Assembly: GCF_028290625.1 (NCBI RefSeq)
Contig: NZ_JAQGJM010000039.1
Location: 17,114-81,113, forward strand
Source: Devosia sp.
Lineage (GTDB): Bacteria > Pseudomonadota > Alphaproteobacteria > Rhizobiales > Devosiaceae
Length of the DNA: 64,000 bases
Direction: 5' to 3'
The notes under the pieces: generated by a model
What the model was told of the DNA's origin: nothing
The model's input: only the letters and a program-made list of their open reading frames with translations
Databases searched by the model: none
Made by a program: the position numbers and the translations under genes
In this document: positions 42,043 to 50,779 of the stretch, piece after piece
Layout: each line of letters starts with the position of its first letter
Position numbering within the stretch: position 1 is the stretch's first letter

Positions 42043-43260
42043 TCAGCCGCGGGCGGGGGCAAAGGCTTTGATGTCGGCCGGCCGGGCATCCATCTGCAGA
42101 TGGAGCCGGGCGCCAACATAGGGCGAATGACGCTCCACCACGTCCAGATTCAGTTCGACCCCTAATCCTGGCTCGCGCGACGGGATCAGATAGCCGTCGT
42201 CGAACTGCAGCGGCGTCTTGAGGATTTGGGCATAAAAGCCCGAGAAGTCGACAATGGCCTCGTGAATGAGGAAATTCGGCGAAGCAGCGGCGAGTTGCAT
42301 GCTGGCCGCCGCGCCGATGGGGCCGTTGTAGAGATGGGGGGCAATCTGGGCATAATGGGCCTCGGCCATGCCGGCGATCTTCTTGGCTTCCAGCAGCCCG
42401 CCAACCCGGGCGACGTTCATCTGCAGGATCGAGGCGGCGCCGGTTTCCAGCACACGTTGAAACTCGAATTTGGTCGTCAACCGCTCGCCGGTGGCAATCG
42501 GGATCGAGGTGGCGCGCGCCACCTGTGCCATAGCGGCTTCCTGCCCCGGAGGCACCGGCTCTTCGAACCATAGCGGATCGTATTGCTCAAGCCGCTTGGC
42601 CAGGCGGATAGCCGAAGCCGGCACCATTTGTCCGTGGGTACCGAACAGCAGGTCCGCACGCCCACCAACCGCCTCATGTACCCGTGCACAGAACAACTCG
42701 CAGCGTTCCATGACGCCGAGCGACAGATGGTGGCCGGAATAGTCGGTATAGGGCCCGGCCGGATCGAACTTGACCCCGGTAAAGCCCATGGCGACCATCT
42801 CGGCGGCGCATTCAGCGGCGAGATCGGGATCGTTGTAGTCGTATTCGCCCGCGGCGTTCCTCGGATAGAGGTAGGTATAGGCGCGCAGCCGCTCATGCAC
42901 CATGCCGCCAAGCAGGGCGTGCACCGGCCGGCCGGCGGCCTTGCCGATGATATCCCAGCAGGCAATTTCCAGCCCCGAGACGATACCCATCATGGTCGGA
43001 TCGGGACGCTGGGTAAAACCACTCGAATAGGCGGCGCGCCAGAAGCGTTCGATATTGTGCGGGTCGTGGCCCAGGAGGTAGCGCTCGAACACGTCCTCGA
43101 TCAGCGGCACCAGCGCCTGGGGGTGAAACGCCGTGGCATAGATCTCCCCGACGCCCTCGATGCCGTCCTTGGTCGTCAGGCGCACGAATATCCAATACAT
43201 GCCGCCGATATGGGGCGGCGGTACGGCAACAACATGGACGGAGAGCGCAGCGATCTGCAT
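42043..43260 (-). CDS. Mandelate racemase/muconate lactonizing enzyme family dehydratase
   Basis: This 405-aa enolase-superfamily protein has an N-terminal capping domain and a C-terminal barrel. The barrel shows GVKFDPAGPYTDY (Lys at the end of strand 2), LLFGTHGQM, LWFEEPVPP and ATGERL. The two Glu metal ligands are present. The first ligand position, usually Asp (as in DxNxxW or DFHGR), reads GTHGQ. Similar members are annotated as sugar-acid dehydratases. The ATG at 43260 was chosen: AGGA lies seven bases upstream and the preceding stop is 10 bp away. It probably dehydrates an acid intermediate made by the adjacent aldehyde dehydrogenase. Confidence 0.86.
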   Translation of the reverse strand: MQIAALSVHVVAVPPPHIGGMYWIFVRLTTKDGIEGVGEIYATAFHPQALVPLIEDVFERYLLGHDPHNIERFWRAAYSSGFTQRPDPTMMGIVSGLEIACWDIIGKAAGRPVHALLGGMVHERLRAYTYLYPRNAAGEYDYNDPDLAAECAAEMVAMGFTGVKFDPAGPYTDYSGHHLSLGVMERCELFCARVHEAVGGRADLLFGTHGQMVPASAIRLAKRLEQYDPLWFEEPVPPGQEAAMAQVARATSIPIATGERLTTKFEFQRVLETGAASILQMNVARVGGLLEAKKIAGMAEAHYAQIAPHLYNGPIGAAASMQLAAASPNFLIHEAIVDFSGFYAQILKTPLQFDDGYLIPSREPGLGVELNLDVVERHSPYVGARLHLQMDARPADIKAFAPARG

Positions 43261-43270
43261 CGCAAAAATC

Positions 43271-44686
43271 CTAGTGCTTGAGAACCACGAGGCGGGTCTG
43301 GGTGAATTCGAGCATGCCGTGCTTACCGTCATCACCGCCCAGCCCCGAGCGCTTCCAGCCGGCGTGAAAGCCCTGATACGGATCGGCGGGGAAACGGTTG
43401 ACGTAGAGCTCGCCGGCCTCGATGGCATCGGCAAAGGCCATGACCATCCGGTGATCATTGGTGAACAGCACCGAGCTCAGGCCGAACTGATGATCGTTGG
43501 CCAGCGCCAGCGCCTCGTCGGCGGTGTCGAAGGGCAGCATCGCCAGGACCGGGCCGAACACTTCCTCGGCCACGATTTCCATGTCCTGCCGGCAGTTCGA
43601 CAAGAGGGTGGCGGGGTAGAAATAACCCTCGCCCGCCGGCAGCACGCCGCCGGCCTCGAGCTTTGCTCCTTGCGCGACTGCGCGTTCGACCATGGCGTGG
43701 GTGTTGGTTTGTGCGGCTTTGGTGGCGAGCGGGCCCATGTGTTGGGCATCCTCCTCGCGGTCGCCAAAGGCCCGCGAGGCAAAGCCGGCCCGCAGGCGGT
43801 TGAGCAATGCCTCATGCATCGAGCGATGCACATAGACCCGCTCGGGGGCGGTGCAGAGCTGGCCGCAATGGGTGGTCTTGGCCGCGAGCAACTGGGCAGC
43901 GACGGCGTCGAGATCGGCATCGGCCGCGACGATAACCGGGGTCTTGCCGCCCAGTTCGAGCGAGGGCTTGGCGATACTGGTCTTGCAGTAATCAAGCACC
44001 ACGCGGCCGGCGGCGAGGCTGCCCGTCAGCGTGATCATGCCCACGGCCGGGTGCGTACAGGCGGCGCGGGCCACATCGTGCGACATGGCGAGGATATTGA
44101 CGACGCCCGCCGGCAGATCGGCGGCCAGTGCTGCCTCGGCCAACACCAAAGCCGAGGTCGGCGTCGAGTTGCTGGGGCGTACGACGACCGTATTGCCGGC
44201 GATCAGCGCGGGCGCGATTTTTCGCACCAGAGTGTAGATGGGGTAGTTGAACGGGATGAGGCAGGCGACCACGCCGATCGGCTCGCGCTTGAGCAGCAGA
44301 GTTTCGTCCGGATTGTCGCTGGGGATCACCTCCCCCTCGATGCGCCGCGCCCATTCGGCGTGATAGCGCATCAGCTCGGCGCCATAGATGGCCTCGCCGC
44401 GGGCATCGGCGAGGCTTTTGCCCGACTCGGCGGCAAGGGCTGCGCCAATGACGTCCGCCCGCGCCTCTATCGCGTCGGCAAACCGGCGCAGGGCATCGCC
44501 GCGTGCGATCGACGGCAGCTTGCGCCATGCCGGCTGGGCCCGATGCGCCGCGCCTACCGCCGCAATAGCGTCGGCCTCGCTAGCCGATGGCACGCTGGCA
44601 AATGCCGCCCCGGTCGCCGGATTGCGGACCTCGATCGAGTACGCCGAGGGCCGGAACGCGCCGTCGAAGAAATTGCGATAGTCCAT
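43271..44686 (-). CDS. NAD(P)-dependent aldehyde dehydrogenase
   Basis: This 471-aa ALDH has the active-site Cys C278 in HCGQLCTAPERVYV and the general base E244 in LELGGKTP. The usual Asn of the NxGQxC motif is replaced by His. It also shows the cofactor segment PFNYPIYTLVRKIAPAL and the C-terminal RSGLGGDDGKHGMLEF. The pattern is closest to lactaldehyde/glycolaldehyde dehydrogenases. The ATG at 44686 is preferred to 44695 because AAGG lies nine bases before it. It sits between the transporter ATPase and the dehydratase in the operon. Confidence 0.9.
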   Translation of the reverse strand: MDYRNFFDGAFRPSAYSIEVRNPATGAAFASVPSASEADAIAAVGAAHRAQPAWRKLPSIARGDALRRFADAIEARADVIGAALAAESGKSLADARGEAIYGAELMRYHAEWARRIEGEVIPSDNPDETLLLKREPIGVVACLIPFNYPIYTLVRKIAPALIAGNTVVVRPSNSTPTSALVLAEAALAADLPAGVVNILAMSHDVARAACTHPAVGMITLTGSLAAGRVVLDYCKTSIAKPSLELGGKTPVIVAADADLDAVAAQLLAAKTTHCGQLCTAPERVYVHRSMHEALLNRLRAGFASRAFGDREEDAQHMGPLATKAAQTNTHAMVERAVAQGAKLEAGGVLPAGEGYFYPATLLSNCRQDMEIVAEEVFGPVLAMLPFDTADEALALANDHQFGLSSVLFTNDHRMVMAFADAIEAGELYVNRFPADPYQGFHAGWKRSGLGGDDGKHGMLEFTQTRLVVLKH

Positions 44687-44697
44687 GCGGCGCATCC

Positions 44698-46272
44698 TTA
44701 GAAGGTACCGCGGCCGGGGGCCGCTTCGAGCAAGGTTTTCGTGTAGGGATGCTGCGGCGCGCCGAGCACCTGGGCAGCGGTGCCGCGCTCGACGATCTCG
44801 CCCTTCTGCATCACCACGATTTCGTCACTGATCTGCGCCGCCACACGCAGGTCGTGGGTGATGAAAACGATAGCGAGATTGAGCCGCTGCTGCAGGTCGC
44901 GCAGCAATGCCAGCACCTGCGCCTGCACCGACACGTCGAGCGCCGAAACGCTCTCGTCGGCGATCAGCACATCTGGCTGCATGGCAAGCGCCCGGGCAAT
45001 GCCGACGCGCTGCCTCTGGCCGCCCGAGAAGGCGCCGGGCTTCCGCCAGTAGGCGCTCTTCTGCAGGCCCACCAGCTCGAGCAGGCTCTCGGTGCGGCTG
45101 CGGGCTTCGGCAGCACTAGCGCCGGCCAGCCGGGCGCCGCGGGCGATCATCGGTCCAATCCGCCGGCGCGGATTGAGCGAACCGAACGGATCCTGGAAGA
45201 TCATCTGGATGGTGCGGCGCTTGTGGCGCAAAGCCGAGGACGACAGTCCCAGAATGTCGGTGCCGGCGACCTCTACCCGTCCACCCTTGGCCTCGATCAG
45301 CCGGATCATCGCCTTGGCCAGCGTAGACTTGCCACAGCCCGATTCCCCGACGATGGAGAGCACACGCCCTGGCGGCAGGGAGAGCTCGATATCCTTGAGG
45401 ACCTGCACGCTGCCATAGGCGTGGTGCAGCTTCTGAACCGACAGCACGGGCGCGGCATCGGCGAGGACCGGACGGTCGCGCGGGGTGAGGCTGGGCACTG
45501 CGGCAATCAGCGCCTTGGTATAGTCATGCCGCGGAGCGGTCAGAACCTGCCTGGCATCGCCGATCTCGACGATTTCGCCATGCTTCATCACCGCAACACG
45601 GTCGGCAATGTCGGCCACGACGCCGAAATCGTGCGTGATGAACACGATGCCATGGCCATGCAGGTCGCGCAGTTCGCCGATCAGCTTGAGCACCTGCGCC
45701 TGCGTGGTGACATCGAGCGCCGTGGTGGGCTCGTCGGCGATCAGGACGCCTGGATTCATCGCCAGCGCCATGGCGATCACCACGCGCTGGCATTGTCCGC
45801 CCGAGAGCTGGTGTGGATAGGATTTGAGGATGCGATCGGGATTGGGCAGGTGCATGGACTCGACTAGCGCCCGTGCCCGGCGCGCGCGCTCGGCCCTGTC
45901 GAAATCGGCATGTAGTTCGAATACTTCCTCGATCTGCGCCGCGACGGTCAGCGCCGGGTTGAGCGAGGCCATAGGCTCCTGGAAGATCATGGCGATGTCG
46001 CGCCCGCGGATGGCGCGGAACTGGCTTTCTCGGAGCGGCACCAGGTCGGTCTCGCCGAGCAGCACCTGGCCGCCGGTGACGCTGAGGCCCTCGGGCACCG
46101 CCCCCATGAGCGCGCTCGACAGCACCGATTTGCCGGAACCGGACTCTCCGACAATGCAGAGGATTTCGCCGGCATGGAGATCAAAACTGGCGTCATGCAC
46201 GGCATAGGGCCGATCGGCGCCCTTGGGCAGGCTGACGCTCAGGTTGCGGACGCTCAGGATTGGCGGGATCAT
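44698..46272 (-). CDS. Fused double ATPase of a peptide/opine-type ABC importer (DppD-DppF type)
   Basis: This 524-aa protein carries two complete ABC domains, each with Walker A (GESGSGKSVL; GESGCGKSTL), signature (LSGGQCQR; FSGGQRQR) and Walker B (VLIADEPTTALD; VLIADESVSALD). The second Walker B has Ser in place of Pro, as is common. It energises the permeases encoded just upstream. The start overlaps the permease stop (ATGA). The oligopeptide class also imports sugars, opines and glycosides, so the substrate remains open. Confidence 0.93.
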   Translation of the reverse strand: MIPPILSVRNLSVSLPKGADRPYAVHDASFDLHAGEILCIVGESGSGKSVLSSALMGAVPEGLSVTGGQVLLGETDLVPLRESQFRAIRGRDIAMIFQEPMASLNPALTVAAQIEEVFELHADFDRAERARRARALVESMHLPNPDRILKSYPHQLSGGQCQRVVIAMALAMNPGVLIADEPTTALDVTTQAQVLKLIGELRDLHGHGIVFITHDFGVVADIADRVAVMKHGEIVEIGDARQVLTAPRHDYTKALIAAVPSLTPRDRPVLADAAPVLSVQKLHHAYGSVQVLKDIELSLPPGRVLSIVGESGCGKSTLAKAMIRLIEAKGGRVEVAGTDILGLSSSALRHKRRTIQMIFQDPFGSLNPRRRIGPMIARGARLAGASAAEARSRTESLLELVGLQKSAYWRKPGAFSGGQRQRVGIARALAMQPDVLIADESVSALDVSVQAQVLALLRDLQQRLNLAIVFITHDLRVAAQISDEIVVMQKGEIVERGTAAQVLGAPQHPYTKTLLEAAPGRGTF

Positions 46273-47114
46273 GTGCGGCGTCCTTGGGCATCGGAGACTT
46301 CGCGCAGGCCGTCGGCCAACAGGCTCAGGCCCAGCATCAGCGACGAAATGGCGAGGCACGGAAAGATCACCAGATGGGGAAAGGCGATGGCCATGCCGCG
46401 GCCCTCATTGACCATGGTGCCCCAGTCGGGCGTCGGCGGCGGCAGGCCGAGGCCGAGGAAGCCCAGCGTGCCGATGGTGATGGCGGTGTAGCCGAGCCGC
46501 AGGCAGAAATCGACGGCCAGCGGGCCGGTGGCATTGGGCAGCACATCGAAGACCATGATGCGCCAGGCCCGTTCGCCCTGCGTCACGGCGGCCGCCACAT
46601 AATCGCGGCTGGCGACGTCCATGGTGATGCCGCGCACGATGCGGAAGATGGCCGGCGCACTGCCGAAGGTCACCGCGAGTACGATGTTGAAGGGCGACGA
46701 GCCGATCACCACGATGATGACGATGTAGAGCACCAACACCGGAAAGCTCAGCACGACATTGGCCAGATAGGAGAGCACGGCATCCACCCTGCCCCGCCAG
46801 TAGCCGGCGATCAGCCCTAGCGTCACCCCGACCAGGTAGGCGGTGACCGTAGCGAGGGTGGCGAAGACCACGACCGTGCGGGCGCCATAGATCAGCCGCG
46901 AAAGGATGTCGCGGCCCAGCATGTCGGTGCCCAGCAGGAATATGCCACCGGCAGGGTTGGCGGCGCCGGGCTGCATCAGCGGCAGGATGGTCTTGATCGG
47001 ATCGTAGGGCGCCAGCCATGGCGCGAGAGCCGCGACGAACAGCCAGCCGAAGCTGAGCAGGGCTCCGACGACGACGACCGGGTTGGCGAGATAGGGGAGG
47101 ATGGCCTTGCGCAT
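46269..47114 (-). CDS. ABC transporter permease (DppC/OppC type)
   Basis: This 281-aa inner-membrane permease has the N-terminal OppC-type cytoplasmic helix and first TM segment (VVVGALLSFGWLFVAAL), then the GTDMLGRDILSRLIYG motif typical of DppC and five further hydrophobic segments. The EAA loop is present in AAAVTQGERAWRIMVFDVLPN. Three bases separate it from the DppB-type gene upstream, and its stop overlaps the ATPase start. Confidence 0.93.
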   Translation of the reverse strand: MRKAILPYLANPVVVVGALLSFGWLFVAALAPWLAPYDPIKTILPLMQPGAANPAGGIFLLGTDMLGRDILSRLIYGARTVVVFATLATVTAYLVGVTLGLIAGYWRGRVDAVLSYLANVVLSFPVLVLYIVIIVVIGSSPFNIVLAVTFGSAPAIFRIVRGITMDVASRDYVAAAVTQGERAWRIMVFDVLPNATGPLAVDFCLRLGYTAITIGTLGFLGLGLPPPTPDWGTMVNEGRGMAIAFPHLVIFPCLAISSLMLGLSLLADGLREVSDAQGRRT

Positions 47115-47117
47115 GGT

Positions 47118-48077
47118 CTAGCCCCTGCCCATGGCGGCATCGGCCAGCGATACGCGCGGATTGAGCCAGCTATAGGCCAGGTCGGACAGGATTTGCGTGG
47201 CGACCACCACGAGCACGCTGACCATGGCGCAGGCCTCCACCAGATAGATGTCGCTGTTGAGGGCGGCGTCGTAGAGCAGCGTGCCGAAGCCCTTATAGGC
47301 ATAGAAGACTTCAACCACGATGACTCCCGACAGCAGCCAGGGAAACTGCAGCATGATGACCGTTACCGGCGTGATCAGCGCGTTGCGCAGCGCATGACGC
47401 AGCACGATACGGGTGGGGCTGGCGCCCTTGAGCCGCGCCGTCCGCACGTAGTGCGTGCCCATGACATCGATCATCGAGGCGCGCGTCACCCGTGCCAGAT
47501 AGCCGGTGGAATAGAGCGCCAGCACCAGCACCGGCAGCACGATCTCGCTGATGGAAAAGCCCGACAACATGGTGCTCGCGCCGGGCAGCCATTTGAGCCA
47601 GAACACGAAGACTGCCGACAGGAACACCGCCGAAGCAAAATCGGGAATGGATGTCGTCAGCACTGAGACCAGCGATACCAGCCGGTCGAGCAGCGAACCC
47701 GGCCGCATGCCGGCCAGCACGCCTGCGATCAGGCCGACCGGGATGATGACCAGCAGCGCCCCGCCCGCCAGAATGCCCGAGGCGGCAAGCCTGCCAGGGA
47801 TAAGGCTCGCGATCTCGGTGCGATAATAGGTGGAGGTGCCCCAGTCGCCGGTCACGAACGCGCCCAGCCAGCGCAGGTAGCGCAGCACGACGGGATCGTT
47901 GTAGCCGTTGGCGGCAAGCCAGGTCGCGCGCTGTGCGTCGGTCGAAAACTGGCCGAGCACCTTGACGGCAACGTCGGCGACATTGACCTCGAGGGCGAGA
48001 AACACCAGCAGCGATACCGTCAGCATGGTGGCAATCGCGCCGCCCAGCTTGCGGATAATGAACAGGGTAACGGCCAC
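47118..48077 (-). CDS. ABC transporter permease (DppB/OppB type)
   Basis: This 319-aa permease has the first TM helix near residues 10-30, a periplasmic loop, and the cluster of five TM segments with ASMIDVMGTHYVRTARLKGA, the family's EAA-loop signature. AAGGAGGTGG, directly after the hairpin at 48.1 kb on the minus strand, is a near-perfect RBS. It pairs with the DppC-type permease encoded downstream. Confidence 0.93.
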   Translation of the reverse strand: MAVTLFIIRKLGGAIATMLTVSLLVFLALEVNVADVAVKVLGQFSTDAQRATWLAANGYNDPVVLRYLRWLGAFVTGDWGTSTYYRTEIASLIPGRLAASGILAGGALLVIIPVGLIAGVLAGMRPGSLLDRLVSLVSVLTTSIPDFASAVFLSAVFVFWLKWLPGASTMLSGFSISEIVLPVLVLALYSTGYLARVTRASMIDVMGTHYVRTARLKGASPTRIVLRHALRNALITPVTVIMLQFPWLLSGVIVVEVFYAYKGFGTLLYDAALNSDIYLVEACAMVSVLVVVATQILSDLAYSWLNPRVSLADAAMGRG

Positions 48078-48091
48078 GCGCCACCTCCTTG

Positions 48092-48129
48092 GGATTGAGT
48101 GCGGGCTGCCCGGAGACAGCCCGCAATCC
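48092..48129 (-). promoter_or_regulatory. RNA hairpin between binding-protein and permease genes
   Basis: GCGGGCTG (48101-48108) pairs with CAGCCCGC (48117-48124) around an 8-base loop. The outer GGATTG (48092-48097) can extend the stem with CAATCC (48124-48129) across a bulge. There is no T-run after it on the minus strand, so it is more likely a stabilising or attenuating hairpin that raises SBP over permease levels than a true terminator. Confidence 0.6.
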
Positions 48130-48133
48130 GGGA

Positions 48134-49762
48134 TTACGCCTTGGCGAGCCAGACGCCATCCATACGGAAGTAGTCAGCCGGGTGCAGCTCGAAGCCACGC
48201 ACGGTCTGGGCCGCGGCCGTGAACCGGCTCGGCCAATAGGCCTGCACCATCACCGCGGCGTCACGCAGGATCGTCTCGACCCCACGCATGGCTTTGGGGC
48301 GCTCGGACGGGTCCACCACCGCCATGGCCTTGTCGAGCGCTGCATCGAATTCGGGACTGGCGAAATGGCTTTCGTTCCAGGCGCCGCCGCTGCGATAGGC
48401 TAGATCGAGCGTCATGGAGCCGAGGGGACGATGGGCCCAGAAGGTCAGGCCGAACGGCACCTTGTCCCACACCGGCCAATACTGCGAGGCGGGCAGGACG
48501 TTGAGGGCGAGCCGGATGCCGGCCTCAGCCAGATTCTGCTGCAGCACCTGGGCGGTATCCTGCTCCCACTTGCCCTGGGTATTGCCCAGGGTGATCTCGA
48601 GGTCGATACCGTCGGCGTAGCCGGCTTCGGCCAGCAGCGCCTTGGCCTTGGCAACGTCGCGCGGGATTGGCTCAAGCGGGAAGTAATCGGCCTGCGTCGG
48701 CGATACATGGTAATTGCCGGCAATGTCGCCCTCACCGCGATAGGCAATATCGAGCATCTGCTGGTTGTCGGCGGCCAGCAGCACGGCCTGGCGCACGCGA
48801 ATGTCGTCGAACGGTTTCTGGTCGACCTGCATACGCATCACCAGTGTATTGGCGGCTCGTCCGGACAGGACCTGCACATTGGGCAGCGACTTCATCAGAT
48901 CGTATTCGGCAATGGTCGTGCGGTAGAGAATATCCACCTGCCCGCTGGCCAAAGCGGCCAGGTGCGTGGTGATGTCGGTGCCCAGATCGATATAGTGGAT
49001 TTCATCGAGATGGGCCGGCGTGCCCCAATAGTCGGTGCGCTTCTTGAATGTCGCCTGACGGCCAACCTCGTAGGTGACCAGGCCATAGGGACCGGTGCCG
49101 ACCGGCTTGGCCGGCCAATTGGCGCCATCGGTCTCGAAATTGCGATGCAGGATCGGGCAGGTGTAGGAATAGAGCTGCTCGGGCAGCGAGGATACCGCGC
49201 GCGACAGGGTGATGCGGAAGCTATGGTCGCCGGTCTTCTCCACGCTCTCGATGGCGGCAAAGGCGGTCTTGTTGGATGACTGGCTTTCCGGGGCAATCCA
49301 GCGCTGGATATTGAAGATCACGTCTTCGGGGGTCAGGGCGTCGCCGTTGGACCAGGTGGCGCGTTCGTCGAGGTCGAAATCCCAGACCTTGAGGTCGCCC
49401 GAAGGCGTCCAGCTCTTGGCCAGGTATGGGTGCGTAACGTTGTTGGCATCGACATAGGTGAGGAATTCGAGGCTGTTGCGGAACAGGTTCGAGGCCTCGA
49501 TCCAACTGGTCAGCATCGGATCGGTCAGTTCCTGGATCTGGCAGGCAAAGCGCAGCGTGCCGCCATCCACCGGGGCCTCGTCCTGCGCAAAGGCAGGCTC
49601 GCCCATGCCCAGGAACGCGCCGGCCGAGGCCATGGACACGCCGAGCCATGCGGTGGCACGCAGAAAGCCGCGGCGGTCGATCGCCCCTGAGCGAACCCGC
49701 TCGCAGAGATCGGCGACGTCCCGGTGCAGGGGCGCGCCGCTATTGGTTTTCAGTTCGATCAT
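48134..49762 (-). CDS. Tat-exported ABC transporter substrate-binding protein (SBP family 5)
   Basis: This 542-aa protein is a DppA/OppA-class binding protein. It has a twin-arginine leader (DRRGFLRATAWLGVS, residues about 29-43; cleavage near AFA about residue 61). The mature domain starts GGTLRFACQ and has the family stretch WSNGDALTPEDVIFNIQRW. The Tat route suggests the protein folds before export. The start at 49762 lies inside the end of the LysR gene (23-bp overlap). It would capture the operon's unknown substrate. Confidence 0.92.
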   Translation of the reverse strand: MIELKTNSGAPLHRDVADLCERVRSGAIDRRGFLRATAWLGVSMASAGAFLGMGEPAFAQDEAPVDGGTLRFACQIQELTDPMLTSWIEASNLFRNSLEFLTYVDANNVTHPYLAKSWTPSGDLKVWDFDLDERATWSNGDALTPEDVIFNIQRWIAPESQSSNKTAFAAIESVEKTGDHSFRITLSRAVSSLPEQLYSYTCPILHRNFETDGANWPAKPVGTGPYGLVTYEVGRQATFKKRTDYWGTPAHLDEIHYIDLGTDITTHLAALASGQVDILYRTTIAEYDLMKSLPNVQVLSGRAANTLVMRMQVDQKPFDDIRVRQAVLLAADNQQMLDIAYRGEGDIAGNYHVSPTQADYFPLEPIPRDVAKAKALLAEAGYADGIDLEITLGNTQGKWEQDTAQVLQQNLAEAGIRLALNVLPASQYWPVWDKVPFGLTFWAHRPLGSMTLDLAYRSGGAWNESHFASPEFDAALDKAMAVVDPSERPKAMRGVETILRDAAVMVQAYWPSRFTAAAQTVRGFELHPADYFRMDGVWLAKA

Positions 49763-50738
49763 GCTTGTTCTCCTCCATGACGGTTGATAGGTCCGGGTCC
49801 GACCGGACCACGCGCAGGACGGGCTTTGCGCCATCGTTTCCGTTGCGATTTCTGAAATGGCTGATGAGCCATGAGCGGAAGGCCGAGATCAGTGGATCCG
49901 CAAGGCCCTCGGCATCGATCTTGAGGTAGTAGCCAAAGCCCTCATAGTGCTCGGCCTCGACCGGCGCGACGAGGCGCCCGCTGTCGATATCGTCGCGGAA
50001 CAGCACGGGATCGACCAGTGCCAGCCCCTGCCCCGACAGCGCATATTGCACCGCCAAGCTGGCGCTATCGAAGGTCAGGCCGCGCGCCACCGAGATATCG
50101 GCAAAGCCGTTCTGCCTCATGAAGCGCTGCCAGGTGTGATACGGCTCGGTATCGACAATCTTGACGTGGACAATCTCGTTGGCGGCGACAAAGGACGGGA
50201 TGTCCGCCGGCAGCTCGCCGACGAGATCGGGATGGCACAATATGGTCGGCCGCTCTTCCCACAGCAGGTCGGTGATCCAGTCGTCGACCGACGGGCGGGC
50301 ATAGACCACGGCCACGTCGAACTCGCCGCTGGGGCCGCCATAGGGCGTTGAAATGTCTAGCACCACGTCAGGAAAGCTGCGCCGGAAATCGGTCAACAGC
50401 GGCACGGTAAGCTTCATGGCAAAGCTCGGCGGCAGGTTCACCCGCAGGCGGCGCTGCCGCTCACCGGCTGGTGCACAGATTTCGGCCAATGTCTGCTCGA
50501 TGCGATCAAAGCCACGGGCAACGCCGGCCAGCAAAGCACGTCCGTCGTCGGTGAGTGTGATCGCCTTGTGGCCGCGCTCGAACAGTTTGCGACCGATGCT
50601 CTCTTCCAACCCGATGACATGGCGAGACAGCGCGCTCTGGGAAATGTTCAGCGCGGCAGCGGCGGCGGTGAAGCTGCCGTGATGCGCGACGGCCTCAAAG
50701 GCCCGCAGCGCATTGAGGGGGAGGCGGCGGCGATCCAT
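49740..50738 (-). CDS. LysR-family transcriptional regulator
   Basis: This 332-aa regulator begins with a helix-turn-helix (LPLNALRAFEAVAHHGSFTA, SQSALSRHVIGLE) of the GcvA-like subgroup and continues with a periplasmic-binding-like effector domain. The ATG at 50738 starts the conserved N-terminus. It lies in the middle of the unit it presumably controls, 41 bp after the semialdehyde dehydrogenase and overlapping the SBP gene, so it should be co-transcribed with both. Confidence 0.93.
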   Translation of the reverse strand: MDRRRLPLNALRAFEAVAHHGSFTAAAAALNISQSALSRHVIGLEESIGRKLFERGHKAITLTDDGRALLAGVARGFDRIEQTLAEICAPAGERQRRLRVNLPPSFAMKLTVPLLTDFRRSFPDVVLDISTPYGGPSGEFDVAVVYARPSVDDWITDLLWEERPTILCHPDLVGELPADIPSFVAANEIVHVKIVDTEPYHTWQRFMRQNGFADISVARGLTFDSASLAVQYALSGQGLALVDPVLFRDDIDSGRLVAPVEAEHYEGFGYYLKIDAEGLADPLISAFRSWLISHFRNRNGNDGAKPVLRVVRSDPDLSTVMEENKHDRTENQ

Positions 50739-50779
50739 GGCTGGATCCTTCCTGTACGGGACGGGATGAGCCTCCATGA

